Source: Pseudomonas asiatica
GTDB taxonomy: Bacteria; Pseudomonadota; Gammaproteobacteria; Pseudomonadales; Pseudomonadaceae
Direction of reading: 5' to 3'
Length of the DNA: 64,000 nucleotides
NCBI RefSeq assembly: GCF_009932335.1
Contig: NZ_BLJF01000003.1
Span: 186,001 to 250,000 of the forward strand
Position 1 is the stretch's first letter. Every line of letters begins with the position of its first letter. Made by a program: the position numbers and the translations under genes. Shown here in pieces: positions 16,816 through 27,484 of the stretch. A model generated the notes under the pieces. That model searched no databases. It saw only the letters and a list, made by a program, of their open reading frames with translations, and was not told the DNA's origin.

Positions 16816-19002
16816 TCAGATGGCCTCGAGCTTGGCATACCCCAGCATCAGCCACTTGCTCCCTTCGGCAAAATTCACCTGCACACGCGCCTGGGCGCCG
16901 GAGCCCTCGAAGTTGAGGATCACACCCTCGCCAAACACCGCGTGCTGCACACGTTGGCCAAGGTTGAACGCGGTCTGCGGAATGCTGGCATTGGCGAACA
17001 GGTTGCTGTTCGTGGCCGTCTTGGCCCCGCCGAACGGTCGGCTGACGCTGTTGGACAGGCGCACTTCCTGAACCAAGCCTGCCGGAATTTCGCGTACGAA
17101 ACGTGACACCTTGTTGTAAGTCTCGCTGCCATACAGGCGACGCGTTTCGGCGTAGGTCATGACCAGCTGGCGCATGGCGCGGGTGATACCCACATAAGCC
17201 AGGCGGCGTTCCTCTTCCAGGCGGCCAGGCTCTTCCAGGCTCATCTTATGCGGGAACAGGCCTTCTTCCATGCCCACCAGGAACACATACGGAAACTCCA
17301 GGCCCTTGGCACTGTGCAAGGTCATCAGCTGGACGCTGTCTTCATGCTCGTCGGCCTGTGTATCGCCTGCTTCGAGCGAGGCGTGGCCAAGGAATGCCGA
17401 GAGAGGCGAGAGGTCGGCGTCTTCGTCGGTAGACTCGAAGTTGCGCGCTGCGCTGACCAGTTCCTCAAGGTTTTCTACCCGTGCCTGGCCCTTCTCACCC
17501 TTTTCTTCCTGATGGTAGATGATCAGCCCGGACTGCTCGATGGTGGTTTGGGTCATGGTATGCAGCGGCATGTCCACGACCTTGGCAGCTAACCCTTCGA
17601 TCAGCTCGATAAATGCACCCAGGGCACTGGCAGCGCGGCCTTTCAGGGCTTTGGCGGCAAGCAGCTGGCACATTGCTTCCCACATCGACAGCTGGCTGTG
17701 GCGGGCGTGCTCGCGTATGGCTTCGACAGTTTTTTCGCCAATGCCACGTGGCGGCACGTTGATCACCCGTTCCAGGGCAGCATCGTTACCGCGGCCTTCT
17801 ATCAGCCGCAGGTAAGCCATGGCGTTCTTGATTTCGGCGCGCTCGAAGAAGCGCTGGCCACCGTAGATGCGGTAGGGGATGCGTTCGCGCAGCAGGGCTT
17901 CTTCCAGCACCCGCGACTGGGCGTTGGAACGGTACAGTATGGCGATCTCGTTGCGCGCATTGCCCTTCTTGACCAGGCTCTCGATGGTTTCCACCACGTA
18001 GCGCGCTTCGTCGTGCTCGTTGTAGGCCGCATACAGGGTCAGCGGTTCGCCTTCACCCATGTCGGTCCACAGCTCTTTGCCCAGGCGCCCGCTGTTGTTG
18101 GCGATCAGTGCGTTCGCCGCCTTGAGGATGCCACCGGTGGAGCGGTAGTTCTGCTCCAGGCGGATCATCTCGGCGTCGGGGAAGTCGGCAGTGTACTGGT
18201 GAATGTTCTCGATCTTGGCACCGCGCCAGCCGTAGATCGACTGGTCGTCATCGCCCACCGCCATCAGGCTGTCACCGCCGCGCGCCAGCAGGCGCAGCCA
18301 GGCGTACTGCACGGCGTTGGTATCCTGGAACTCGTCCACCAGCACGTGGCGGAAGCGCCGCTGGTAGTGCTCCAGCAGGCCCGGGTGGTCGCGCCACAAG
18401 TCCAGGGCGCGCAGCAGCAGTTCGGAGAAGTCGATGACCCCGGCGCGCTCGCAGGCCTGCTCATAGGCGGTATAGACGTCGCGCATGGTCGACAGGAACA
18501 GGTCGCCCCCGGCCTGGATATGCTGTGGACGCAGGCCTTCGTCCTTTTGCCCGTTGATGAACCACTGGGCCTGGCGTGCCGGCCATTTCTGCTCGTCCAG
18601 GCCCAACTCGCGCATCACCCGCTTGATCAGGCGCTGCTGGTCGTCGCTGTCGAGGATCTGGAAGTTCTGCACCAGCCTCGCTTCCTGCCAATGGGCCCGC
18701 AGTAGGCGATGGGCCAGGCCGTGGAAGGTGCCGACCCACATGCCCGCCGGGTTGATACCCAGCAGTTGCTCGATACGCTGGCGCATTTCTGCCGCGGCCT
18801 TGTTGGTGAAGGTCACCGACAGGATCGAGTGCGGCGATGCCTGCTCCACCTGGATCAGCCAGGCAATGCGGTGCACCAGCACGCGGGTTTTACCGGAACC
18901 GGCGCCAGCAAGCACCAGTTGACGCCCGAGCGTGGCCGCTACGGCCTGGCGTTGGGCATCGTTGAGGGAGTTCAGCAGGAGGGAGAGGTCGTCTGTGCGC
19001 AT
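16816..19002 (-). CDS. uvrD: DNA helicase II (UvrD)
   Basis: ATP-dependent 3'-5' superfamily 1 helicase for nucleotide excision repair and mismatch repair. The 728-aa protein has Walker A LAGAGSGKTR (31-40), VTFTNKAAAEMR, the DEFQDTN Walker B, GDDDQSIYGWRGA, QNYRSTGGIL, LMTLHSAKGLEFPYVF and RRLAYVGITRAMR. The C-terminal FGEGVILNFEGSG tail is UvrD-specific and separates it from Rep. A LexA box lies about 43 bp upstream, fitting SOS control. Confidence 0.95.
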   Translation of the reverse strand: MRTDDLSLLLNSLNDAQRQAVAATLGRQLVLAGAGSGKTRVLVHRIAWLIQVEQASPHSILSVTFTNKAAAEMRQRIEQLLGINPAGMWVGTFHGLAHRLLRAHWQEARLVQNFQILDSDDQQRLIKRVMRELGLDEQKWPARQAQWFINGQKDEGLRPQHIQAGGDLFLSTMRDVYTAYEQACERAGVIDFSELLLRALDLWRDHPGLLEHYQRRFRHVLVDEFQDTNAVQYAWLRLLARGGDSLMAVGDDDQSIYGWRGAKIENIHQYTADFPDAEMIRLEQNYRSTGGILKAANALIANNSGRLGKELWTDMGEGEPLTLYAAYNEHDEARYVVETIESLVKKGNARNEIAILYRSNAQSRVLEEALLRERIPYRIYGGQRFFERAEIKNAMAYLRLIEGRGNDAALERVINVPPRGIGEKTVEAIREHARHSQLSMWEAMCQLLAAKALKGRAASALGAFIELIEGLAAKVVDMPLHTMTQTTIEQSGLIIYHQEEKGEKGQARVENLEELVSAARNFESTDEDADLSPLSAFLGHASLEAGDTQADEHEDSVQLMTLHSAKGLEFPYVFLVGMEEGLFPHKMSLEEPGRLEEERRLAYVGITRAMRQLVMTYAETRRLYGSETYNKVSRFVREIPAGLVQEVRLSNSVSRPFGGAKTATNSNLFANASIPQTAFNLGQRVQHAVFGEGVILNFEGSGAQARVQVNFAEGSKWLMLGYAKLEAI

Positions 19003-19044
19003 CGGGCCATTCTAGGGCGCGGCAGGAAATGGGGCAAACCTCTA

Positions 19045-19060
19045 CTGTATAAATATTCAC
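19045..19060 (-). promoter_or_regulatory. LexA box of uvrD
   Basis: CTGTATAAATATTCAC matches 13 of 16 positions of the SOS consensus CTGTATATATATACAG and lies upstream of the uvrD start. LexA repression with induction by DNA damage is expected. Confidence 0.75.
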
Positions 19061-19132
19061 CTGCCACATGTCCGTTCATCGAGCCGATGGAAGGTGCCAG
19101 GCCACCGCTCGGGCGACCTGGCCGGCAGCGGC

Positions 19133-19447
19133 TCAGTCAATCGCCTCGATGGTACGAATTTCGCAGCGCTGCGAACCGTCTGCATGAATGATCTCCACGG
19201 TTTTCCAGCCAGTGCCGCCTGCACGCTCGAAAGCCACGGTTTTTTCCGTCAGCACCTGCGGAGTGATTGCGCCGCTATCCAGAAGTTGAAGCTCAAGCAC
19301 TTCCCAGCCACCCCTGTGGCGCAGCTTGGGTTCGACCAGCACCGGTTCTACGGCCGGGGAGGCGACCGTAACGGTGCCGTGAACCCTGAAAACCTGCTTG
19401 CCGTGGGCGATGTCGTTGATTGCAACGAGGTTGGTGATAGTAGCCAT
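19133..19447 (-). CDS. Conserved hypothetical small protein
   Basis: A 104-aa soluble protein that I do not recognise. No signal peptide or membrane segment; it contains a Val-rich N-terminal half (GKQVFRVHGTVTVASPAV) and ends CEIRTIEAID. AGGAG lies 6 nt before the ATG, and codon use is typical of the genome, so it is likely a real gene. It lies between uvrD and zwf on the same strand, but separated from zwf by an inverted repeat. Confidence 0.7.
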   Translation of the reverse strand: MATITNLVAINDIAHGKQVFRVHGTVTVASPAVEPVLVEPKLRHRGGWEVLELQLLDSGAITPQVLTEKTVAFERAGGTGWKTVEIIHADGSQRCEIRTIEAID

Positions 19448-19468
19448 TGCCTGCTCCTGTCTCGGGTT

Positions 19469-19499
19469 GAAAGTAGCGCCAGTGCGCTGGGCTACTTTC
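19469..19499 (-). terminator. Inverted repeat after zwf, possible terminator
   Basis: GAAAGTAGC (19469-19477) and GCTACTTTC (19491-19499) form a perfect 9-bp stem with a further small hairpin in the loop. There is no T run, so termination would be weak or Rho-assisted. It sits between zwf and the hypothetical gene. Confidence 0.4.
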
Positions 19500-19534
19500 T
19501 GCCCTTTGGCCTGCCAGGGGAGCAGGGCAGTGCT

Positions 19535-20977
19535 TCAGCTATGCCAGTGCCTGCCGTGCCTGGCGAGCAGGCTGTTGGCTTGCTCTGGCCCATTACAGCC
19601 TGCCGGGTACGGTCGCGGCGCCTGGAAGTGCTCTTCACAGCCCTTGATGATCGGGTCGATCCAGGCCCAGGCCGCTTCCACTTCATCGCGGCGCATGAAC
19701 AGCGTCGAGTCGCCCTCCAGCACATCCAGCAGCAGGCGCTCGTAGGCGTCCCAGCGGCGGGTCTGGCTGAACACCTGGGCCAGGTTCAGGTCCAGGTCCA
19801 CAGGTTCCAGGCGCATGCCCTTGCCTGGGCTCTTGGTCATCATGCGCAGGCTGATGCGTTCGTCCGGTTGCAGCTGAATCAGCAGCTGGTTGACCTGGCC
19901 ACCATTGAAAAGCTCGTGGGGCACCGGCTTGAACTGGATGACGATCTGCGATGAGCGCCGTGCCATGCGCTTGCCGGTACGCAGGTAGAAGGGCACGCCC
20001 GCCCAGCGCCAATTGTCGATGTGCGCCTCGATGGCGATGAAGGTTTCGGTGTCGCTGTCGTTGTCGACGTCCTTTTCGAAGTAATAAGCCGGCACTTCCT
20101 GGCCGCCGATGCGCCCGGCGCCATACTGGCCGCGTACGGTCTTGTCCTGCACGTCCTGGCCAGTGATGGGCTTGAGGGCCCGCAGGATCTTCACTTTCTC
20201 GTCACGCACCGCTTCGGCCTCGAACTGCGCGGGGGGCTCCATGGCCACCAGGCATAGCAGCTGAAGCAGGTGGTTCTGCAACATGTCGCGGGTCGCCCCG
20301 GCGCGGTCGTAGTAGGCACCACGGTTCTCTACACCCAGGGTCTCGCAAACGCTGATCTGCACGTGATCAACCTGGTTGTTGCGCCACACCGGCTCCAGCA
20401 GGGCGTTGGCAAAACGCAGGGCCATGAGGTTCTGCACGGTTTCCTTGCCCAGGTAGTGGTCGATGCGAAATACCTGGTTTTCCTCCAGCACTGCGCCAAT
20501 CGCTTCGTTGATGGCGGTAGCCGATTCCAGCGAGTGGCCGATCGGCTTTTCCAGCACGATGCGCGCCTCAGTGTCTGCCAGGCCGGCGTTATGCAGGTGC
20601 TTGGCAATCGGCACGAACAGATTGGGGGCGGTGGCCAGGTAGAAGATGCGCGTCAAGCCGCCGGGTTCGCCCAGGTAGCGCGCCAGGCGACCGAAGTCGG
20701 CGCTTTGCGAAGCATCCATGGCGAAATAGTCGACCCGCGCGGAAAACCGCTGCCAGACCTCTTCGTCGAAGTCGCTGCGGGCAATCTGTGCCCGGCAATG
20801 GCGTTCGGCGAGCTTGAGATAATCGTTACGTGGCAAGTTGCGTCGTGCCAGCGCGATGATCCGCACGGCGTTGTTCAGACGGGCCTCGCGAAACAGGTGG
20901 TAGAGCGCCGGAAGCAGTTTGTGCAGGGCCAGATCGCCGGTGCCGCCGAAGACCAGAATGTCGCAAGGAATAGTCAA
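19535..20977 (-). CDS. zwf: Glucose-6-phosphate 1-dehydrogenase
   Basis: Oxidises glucose 6-phosphate to 6-phosphogluconolactone with NAD(P)+, the entry to the Entner-Doudoroff and pentose phosphate routes. Visible are the dinucleotide-binding FGGTGDLALHKLLPALY and the active-site segment FRIDHYLGKETVQNL with the catalytic histidines. I chose the TTG at 20977 (TIPCDILVFGG) because GGAG lies 8 nt before it. GTG 20992 has no ribosome site. The product is then about 480 aa. It is one of several Zwf paralogues in P. putida (Zwf-3 by context) and is divergent from an RpiR-type regulator. Confidence 0.92.
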   Translation of the reverse strand: MTIPCDILVFGGTGDLALHKLLPALYHLFREARLNNAVRIIALARRNLPRNDYLKLAERHCRAQIARSDFDEEVWQRFSARVDYFAMDASQSADFGRLARYLGEPGGLTRIFYLATAPNLFVPIAKHLHNAGLADTEARIVLEKPIGHSLESATAINEAIGAVLEENQVFRIDHYLGKETVQNLMALRFANALLEPVWRNNQVDHVQISVCETLGVENRGAYYDRAGATRDMLQNHLLQLLCLVAMEPPAQFEAEAVRDEKVKILRALKPITGQDVQDKTVRGQYGAGRIGGQEVPAYYFEKDVDNDSDTETFIAIEAHIDNWRWAGVPFYLRTGKRMARRSSQIVIQFKPVPHELFNGGQVNQLLIQLQPDERISLRMMTKSPGKGMRLEPVDLDLNLAQVFSQTRRWDAYERLLLDVLEGDSTLFMRRDEVEAAWAWIDPIIKGCEEHFQAPRPYPAGCNGPEQANSLLARHGRHWHS

Positions 20978-21021
20978 ACCACCACTCTCCACGTTCGTTT
21001 AACTGGGCGGGTTGGCGTCCA

Positions 21022-21036
21022 TGTAGTATAACTACA
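21022..21036. promoter_or_regulatory. Palindromic operator between zwf and rpiR-type gene
   Basis: TGTAGTATAACTACA is a 15-bp inverted repeat (arms TGTAGT/ACTACA) in the 103-bp divergent gap. RpiR/HexR regulators of Pseudomonas bind TTGT-N7/8-ACAA type sites, and this is a close variant. It probably serves the adjacent regulator for control of zwf and of itself. Confidence 0.6.
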
Positions 21037-21080
21037 AGAAAGCTACAACCCGGCCAGCCGATCATAACCGAGTCCAGCCT

Positions 21081-21947
21081 GTGAATCTGTTGCAACATAT
21101 CGCCCAATCGCGCCACCTGCTGCGCAAATCGGAACTCAAGGTAGCCGACCACGTGCTACTCGACCCGGCTGCCGTCATGCACAGCTCCATGGCCGATCTG
21201 GCGCACAGCGTGGGTATCAGCGAACCGACCATCGTGCGTTTCTGCCGCGCGATCGGTTGCTCGGGCTTCCAGGACCTGAAGCTGAAGCTGGCGCAGAGCC
21301 TGGCTGCGGGGGCGAGTTTCGGCCAGTTCGCCATCCATGAAGACGACTCGGTCGCCGACTACAGCCTGAAGATCTTCGACACCACGCTGCACACCCTGAT
21401 GGAAGTGCGCGAGCACCTCGACCCACAGGCGCTGCAGCAGGCGGTGACTGCCATGGCCCAGGCGCAGCGTGTGGAGTTCTATGGCTTTGGCGCCTCCGGT
21501 GCGGTGGCGGCCGATGCTCAGCACAAATTCTTCCGTCTGTTGCTCAGCGCGGCAGCCTATTCCGACCCGCACATGCAGGCGATGTCGGCGGTGACCCTGA
21601 AACCAGGTGATGTGGCGGTATGCATTTCCCAGTCGGGCCGTTCCAAGGACCTGCTGATTACCGCCAACCTGGTCCGTGAGAGCGGCGCCAACCTGATTAC
21701 CCTGTGCCCAAGCCAGACACCGCTGGCGGAGCTTTCGACTGTCAACCTGGCGATCGATGTGCATGAAGACACCGAAATCTACACCCCGCTGACCTCGCGT
21801 ATCGCCCACCTGGTGGTGATCGACGTGCTGGCCATGGGCGTAGCCATGGCGCGCGGGCCGAGCCTGGTCAACCACCTGAAGAGCGTGAAGCGCAGCTTGC
21901 GCAGCCTGCGCTTGTCGCCCAAGTCGATCAAGGCTACCGACGACTGA
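21081..21947 (+). CDS. RpiR/HexR-family transcriptional regulator
   Basis: A 288-aa protein with an N-terminal RpiR helix-turn-helix (MADLAHSVGISEPTIVRFCRAIGCSGFQDLKLKL, about 37-70) and a C-terminal SIS sugar-phosphate domain (RVEFYGFGASGAVAADAQHKF, ISQSGRSKDLL). HexR senses 2-keto-3-deoxy-6-phosphogluconate. This paralogue sits divergently next to a zwf copy, so a related sugar phosphate is the likely ligand. Starts with GTG; the ribosome site is weak. A palindrome in the gap is the probable operator. Confidence 0.88.
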   Translation: MNLLQHIAQSRHLLRKSELKVADHVLLDPAAVMHSSMADLAHSVGISEPTIVRFCRAIGCSGFQDLKLKLAQSLAAGASFGQFAIHEDDSVADYSLKIFDTTLHTLMEVREHLDPQALQQAVTAMAQAQRVEFYGFGASGAVAADAQHKFFRLLLSAAAYSDPHMQAMSAVTLKPGDVAVCISQSGRSKDLLITANLVRESGANLITLCPSQTPLAELSTVNLAIDVHEDTEIYTPLTSRIAHLVVIDVLAMGVAMARGPSLVNHLKSVKRSLRSLRLSPKSIKATDD

Positions 21948-21957
21948 ATTCTCCCTG

Positions 21958-22001
21958 CGCCGGCCTCTTCGCGGGCTTGCTCGCGAATGGGCCGGTACAG
22001 G
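21958..22001. repeat. Single REP
   Basis: CGCCGGCCTCTTCGCGGG followed by CTCGCGAATGGGCCGGTACAGG; one imperfect hairpin of the TTCGCGGG type after the RpiR-type gene. Confidence 0.75.
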
Positions 22002-22096
22002 GAGTGAAAATTCACGATTCTGTCACCATTCCACAGCCAAACCGTAAACCACTCAAGCCAGTCTGAAACTCCCGCATCCTATCTGGGAGACAGGCA

Positions 22097-22315
22097 ATGG
22101 CTCGTGACTTCGACGGTACGTACCAACCCAGCGCCAAGGCTCGCAAGCAGCAGGAAAAGGATCAGCGCCGCATGGAATACCGCCGCGCGATCGAAAGCTA
22201 TTGCGACCAACGTCAATTGCTCCGCGAACTAGTGGACTACCCCGAACTGCAAGAGCTCACGGTCTGGCAGGCGTCGGCAGCAGCTTCCCCGAAAAACGCT
22301 CAACCAGCGCGCTGA
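22097..22315 (+). CDS. Small basic protein, PA3496-like
   Basis: A 72-aa highly charged protein (ARKQQEKDQRRMEYRRAIESY) resembling the PA3496 family of Pseudomonas small proteins, which some annotations link to envelope integrity. No membrane segment. GGGAGACAGG lies just before the ATG. Its last 59 bp overlap the end of the convergent LysR gene, so the tail may be strain-variable. Function unknown. Confidence 0.65.
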   Translation: MARDFDGTYQPSAKARKQQEKDQRRMEYRRAIESYCDQRQLLRELVDYPELQELTVWQASAAASPKNAQPAR

Positions 22316-23219
22316 TCAGCGCACGTTCGCTGCGGATGAACGCCAGGAAAGCCAAGGCCACCGGCGACTGCCGTTTGGCCTTGGACTGCACCACGCACCA
22401 GCTGCGGTACAGCGGCAGTTCTTCCACCGGCAGCTCCCTCAATACACCGGTAGCCAGCTCCAGGTTGACCGCATGGCGGGTAAGCATGGCAATGCCCAGC
22501 CCGGCAATTACGCACTCGCGCTGGGCGTCGGCCGAGGCCACCTCCAGGGTCTGGGTGAAATGCACGCGCTTGTCCTTGAAGTATTCCTCGCAAGCCTTGC
22601 GCGTGCCCGAACCCTGTTCGCGGACCAGCAGGGTATGAGGCTCCAGGTCCTGCAGGCGCAGTTGCTCCAGCTTGCACAGCGGGTGCTCGGGCGGCGCCAC
22701 CGCGATGATCGGGTTGTTGAGGAACGGCAGAAACTCCAGGCCCATGTCCTGCGGCACCATGGACATGATGATCAGGTCGTCGCGGTTGTCCGACAGGCGG
22801 CGGATGGCCTGGGCGCGATTGACCACCGTCAGGGTCAGGTTGACCTCCGGGTGACGCTGCTTGAAAGCCGCGAACAGGTGTGGCACGAAGTACTTGGCAC
22901 TGGACTCGATCGCCAGTTTCAACTGCCCCTGCAATGAGCCCTGCATGTCCGAAAGCTGCATGTCCAGGCTCTCCAGGCGCCCGAAGATATCGCGGCTGGC
23001 GCGTTGCAGGGCCTCGGCAGCTTCGGTCAGGTAAAGCTTCTTACCCACGTACTCGAACAGCGGCTGACCGATCAGCTCTTCGAGCTGACGGATCTGTAGA
23101 CTAACGGCGGGTTGCGTAAGCGCCATCTCTTCTGCCGCACGGCTGTATGAACGCAAATCGCACACCTCGTTGAAGATCTGCAGTTGACGCAAAGTCATAC
23201 GCATCAAGGACTTACGCAT
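22257..23219 (-). CDS. pycR: LysR-family regulator adjacent to pyruvate carboxylase
   Basis: A 320-aa LysR regulator. The winged helix lies at about 8-66 (LRQLQIFNEVCDLRSYSRAAEEMALTQPAVSLQIRQLE) and a typical co-inducer domain follows (FLNNPIIAVAPPEHPL, VREQGSGTRKACEEYF). It is divergent from pycA with a 190-bp gap, the arrangement of PycR and pyruvate carboxylase in P. aeruginosa. Control of pycAB is therefore likely. An ATG six codons downstream (MTLRQLQ) is an alternative start. Confidence 0.85.
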   Translation of the reverse strand: MRKSLMRMTLRQLQIFNEVCDLRSYSRAAEEMALTQPAVSLQIRQLEELIGQPLFEYVGKKLYLTEAAEALQRASRDIFGRLESLDMQLSDMQGSLQGQLKLAIESSAKYFVPHLFAAFKQRHPEVNLTLTVVNRAQAIRRLSDNRDDLIIMSMVPQDMGLEFLPFLNNPIIAVAPPEHPLCKLEQLRLQDLEPHTLLVREQGSGTRKACEEYFKDKRVHFTQTLEVASADAQRECVIAGLGIAMLTRHAVNLELATGVLRELPVEELPLYRSWCVVQSKAKRQSPVALAFLAFIRSERALISALVERFSGKLLPTPARP

Positions 23220-23408
23220 TTTTATCCGCCCTTCGGCAACACCTTGTTACCGCACTATAAGCTTTTGCTAATACAGCCCCTAACAAATATTGATTTTTGT
23301 TTATCAACCTACAGCGCTAGGGTGAATGTGCGACTGGCCAGCAACGTCTGGTCACGCGCCGACCGGGAGAACCGGCTCGACTGTTCCTACGGCTTTGGGA
23401 AGACTCCA

Positions 23409-24824
<1,416 letters not shown>

Positions 24825-24835
24825 GGAACCCCATA

Positions 24836-26644
24836 ATGTCCAAGAAAATTCACGTAACCGACACGATCCTGCGCGACGCCCACCAGTCCCTGCTGGCCAC
24901 CCGCATGCGTACCGAAGACATGCTGCCGATCTGCGACAAGCTCGACAAGGTCGGCTACTGGTCGCTGGAAGTCTGGGGTGGCGCCACCTTCGACGCCTGC
25001 GTGCGCTTCCTCAAGGAAGACCCGTGGGAGCGCCTGCGCAAGCTGCGCGCAGCGCTGCCCAACACCCGCCTGCAAATGCTGCTGCGCGGCCAGAACCTGC
25101 TGGGCTACCGCCACTACAGCGACGACGTGGTCAAGGCGTTCGTCGCCAAGGCCGCAGTCAACGGTATCGACGTATTCCGTATCTTCGATGCCATGAACGA
25201 CGTGCGTAACCTGCGCGTGGCCATTGAAGCGGTCAAGGCTGCCGGCAAGCACGCTCAGGGCACCATCGCCTACACCACCAGCCCGGTGCACACCATCGAA
25301 GCCTTCGTGAACCAGGCCAAGCAGATGGAAGCCATGGGTTGCGACTCGATCGCGATCAAGGACATGGCCGGCCTGCTGACCCCGTTCGCCACCGGCGAAC
25401 TGGTCAAGGCGCTGAAAGCCGAGCAGTCGCTGCCGGTGTTCATCCACTCCCACGACACTGCCGGCCTGGCCGCAATGTGTCAGCTGAAGGCTGTGGAAAA
25501 CGGCGCCGATCACATCGACACCGCCATCTCCAGCTTCGCTTGGGGCACCAGCCACCCGGGTACCGAGTCGATGGTTGCCGCGCTCAAGGGCAGCGAATTC
25601 GATACTGGTCTGGACCTGGAACTGCTGCAGGAAATCGGCCTGTACTTCTATGCCGTGCGCAAGAAGTACCACCAGTTCGAAAGCGAGTTCACCGCCGTGG
25701 ACACCCGCGTGCAGGTCAACCAGGTACCGGGCGGCATGATTTCCAACCTGGCCAACCAGCTCAAGGAACAGGGCGCCCTCAACCGCATGAACGAAGTGCT
25801 GGCTGAGATCCCGCGCGTGCGTGAAGACCTCGGCTTCCCACCGCTGGTGACCCCGACCTCGCAGATCGTCGGTACCCAGGCATTCTTCAACGTGTTGGCC
25901 GGCGAGCGCTACAAGACCATCACCAACGAGGTGAAGCTGTACCTGCAAGGCGGTTACGGCAAGGCTCCGGGCGTGGTCAATGAGCAGCTGCGCCGTCAGG
26001 CGATCGGCAGTGAAGAAGTGATCGACGTGCGCCCAGCCGACCTGTTGAAGCCGGAAATGGCCAAGCTGCGTGCCGATATCGGCGCCCTGGCCCGATGCGA
26101 AGAAGACGTGCTGACTTTCGCCATGTTCCCTGACATTGGCCGCAAGTTCCTCGAAGAGCGTGAAGCCGGCACCCTGACTCCCGAAGTTCTGCTGCCAATT
26201 CCTGAAGCGGGCGCAGTGGCGTCCCACAGCGGTGAAGGCGTACCGACTGAGTTCGTCATCGATGTGCACGGCGAAACCTACCGTGTCGACATCACCGGTG
26301 TGGGCGTGAAGGCCGAAGGCAAGCGCCACTTCTACCTGTCGATCGACGGCATGCCGGAAGAAGTGGTGTTCGAGCCACTCAACGAATTCGTCGGCGGCGG
26401 CAGCAGCAAGCGCAAGCAGGCCAGTGCCCCGGGCCACGTCAGCACCACCATGCCAGGCAACATCGTCGATGTGCTGGTCAAGGAAGGCGACATGGTCAAG
26501 ACCGGCCAGGCCGTGCTGATCACCGAAGCCATGAAGATGGAGACCGAAGTGCAGGCGGGTATCGCTGGCAAGGTCGTGGCCATCCACGTGGCCAAGGGCG
26601 ACCGTGTGACTCCGGGCGAGATCCTGATCGAGATCGAGGGCTGA
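24836..26644 (+). CDS. pycB: Pyruvate carboxylase subunit B (carboxyltransferase and biotin carrier)
   Basis: Transfers the carboxyl group from biotin to pyruvate. The 602-aa protein carries an HMGL-like carboxyltransferase domain (TDTILRDAHQSLLATRMR at 8-25), SIAIKDMAGLLTPF and FIHSHDTAGLA. A PYC/OADA conserved domain and a C-terminal biotinyl domain follow, with the biotinylated lysine in EAMKMETEV near residue 570. In many databases it is called oxaloacetate decarboxylase alpha subunit, but the pairing with PycA without beta and gamma subunits shows it works as pyruvate carboxylase. A strong terminator follows. Confidence 0.95.
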   Translation: MSKKIHVTDTILRDAHQSLLATRMRTEDMLPICDKLDKVGYWSLEVWGGATFDACVRFLKEDPWERLRKLRAALPNTRLQMLLRGQNLLGYRHYSDDVVKAFVAKAAVNGIDVFRIFDAMNDVRNLRVAIEAVKAAGKHAQGTIAYTTSPVHTIEAFVNQAKQMEAMGCDSIAIKDMAGLLTPFATGELVKALKAEQSLPVFIHSHDTAGLAAMCQLKAVENGADHIDTAISSFAWGTSHPGTESMVAALKGSEFDTGLDLELLQEIGLYFYAVRKKYHQFESEFTAVDTRVQVNQVPGGMISNLANQLKEQGALNRMNEVLAEIPRVREDLGFPPLVTPTSQIVGTQAFFNVLAGERYKTITNEVKLYLQGGYGKAPGVVNEQLRRQAIGSEEVIDVRPADLLKPEMAKLRADIGALARCEEDVLTFAMFPDIGRKFLEEREAGTLTPEVLLPIPEAGAVASHSGEGVPTEFVIDVHGETYRVDITGVGVKAEGKRHFYLSIDGMPEEVVFEPLNEFVGGGSSKRKQASAPGHVSTTMPGNIVDVLVKEGDMVKTGQAVLITEAMKMETEVQAGIAGKVVAIHVAKGDRVTPGEILIEIEG

Positions 26645-26676
26645 GATAAGCCCTCATCTATAAGCGGTTAACCTCT

Positions 26677-26701
26677 GGGGAGCGAATGCTCCCCTTTTTT
26701 T
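26677..26701 (+). terminator. Rho-independent terminator of pycAB
   Basis: GGGGAGC (26677-26683), loop GAAT, GCTCCCC (26688-26694), then seven T residues. Confidence 0.92.
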
Positions 26702-26713
26702 GCGTTGAATCTG

Positions 26714-26789
26714 ACGGCCTCTTCGCAGCACAAGGCTGCTCCTACAGGCCCCCGCAAGCCTGAGGTCAGTACCCGCGAAGAGGCCGGCT
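26714..26789. repeat. REP pair
   Basis: CGGCCTCTTCGCAGCACAAGG and an opposed CCCGCGAAGAGGCCGG flank a short spacer between pycB and the convergent GNAT gene. It mixes two REP subtypes. Confidence 0.75.
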
Positions 26790-26804
26790 GATCCAACACA
26801 ACTC

Positions 26805-27476
26805 TCAACTTTTACGGCATGCCTCAAGTGTTTCTACCTGACCTCCAGGTTGTTGGTTGGTATCGCTCAACCACCGCTCGAACCCGGCGGCCACCGCTGG
26901 CCACTCATCATCGGTAATCGAATACCACGCCGTATCCCGATTGTGGTCCTTCACCACAAGGTGCTTGCGGAACACTCCTTCATAGACAAAGCCAAACCGC
27001 TCCGCAGCACGCTTGGAGCGGGCGTTGGCGTTGTTGCACTTCCACTCCAGCCGGCGGTTGCCCAGCTCGAAGCCCAGCTTGCCCAGCAGGTACACCGCCT
27101 CGGTGCCCTTGGGTGTACGCTGCATGGCGGCGCCGAAGGCGATGTGGCCAATTTCGATGCGACCGTGGTCGGGCACGATCGACATCAGGCTGAGGATGCC
27201 CTGGGCCTGGCCGCTGGTGCGGTCGATGACGGTGTAGAACAGCGGGTCGCGGCCGGCGGCGTTGCCTTCCAGCCAACGGTCGAAGGCGGCACGCTCGGCA
27301 AATGGGCCATAGGGCAAGTAGTCCCACAGTACCGGATCGGCAGCCGGGCCTTGCAACACCTCCCAGAGGTCGTCGCCATGTCGCGCCGGGTCAAGCTTTT
27401 CGAGGCGGATGAAACGGCCGTCGATAGGGTCGGCCTGTGGGACTGCGGCGGGTTTCCAGTTCAATGCGTCGGTCAT
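26805..27476 (-). CDS. GNAT acetyltransferase, RimJ/RimL-like
   Basis: A 223-aa acyl-CoA N-acyltransferase. The N-terminal GRFIRLEKLDPARHGDDLWEVL and the WKCNNANARSKRAAERFGFVYEGVFRKHLVVK block are typical of RimJ/RimL-like enzymes that act on small amines or protein N termini. Substrate unknown. It is the third gene of a tight run (8 bp after the other GNAT, which is 11 bp after paiB), so the three form an operon facing away from a MocR-type regulator. Confidence 0.82.
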   Translation of the reverse strand: MTDALNWKPAAVPQADPIDGRFIRLEKLDPARHGDDLWEVLQGPAADPVLWDYLPYGPFAERAAFDRWLEGNAAGRDPLFYTVIDRTSGQAQGILSLMSIVPDHGRIEIGHIAFGAAMQRTPKGTEAVYLLGKLGFELGNRRLEWKCNNANARSKRAAERFGFVYEGVFRKHLVVKDHNRDTAWYSITDDEWPAVAAGFERWLSDTNQQPGGQVETLEACRKS

Positions 27477-27484
27477 GTTCGGCC

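Noticed and set aside
24836..26644. Oxaloacetate decarboxylase alpha subunit
   Set aside because: No beta or gamma sodium-pump subunits nearby; the partner is a biotin carboxylase subunit, so pyruvate carboxylase is the correct reading.
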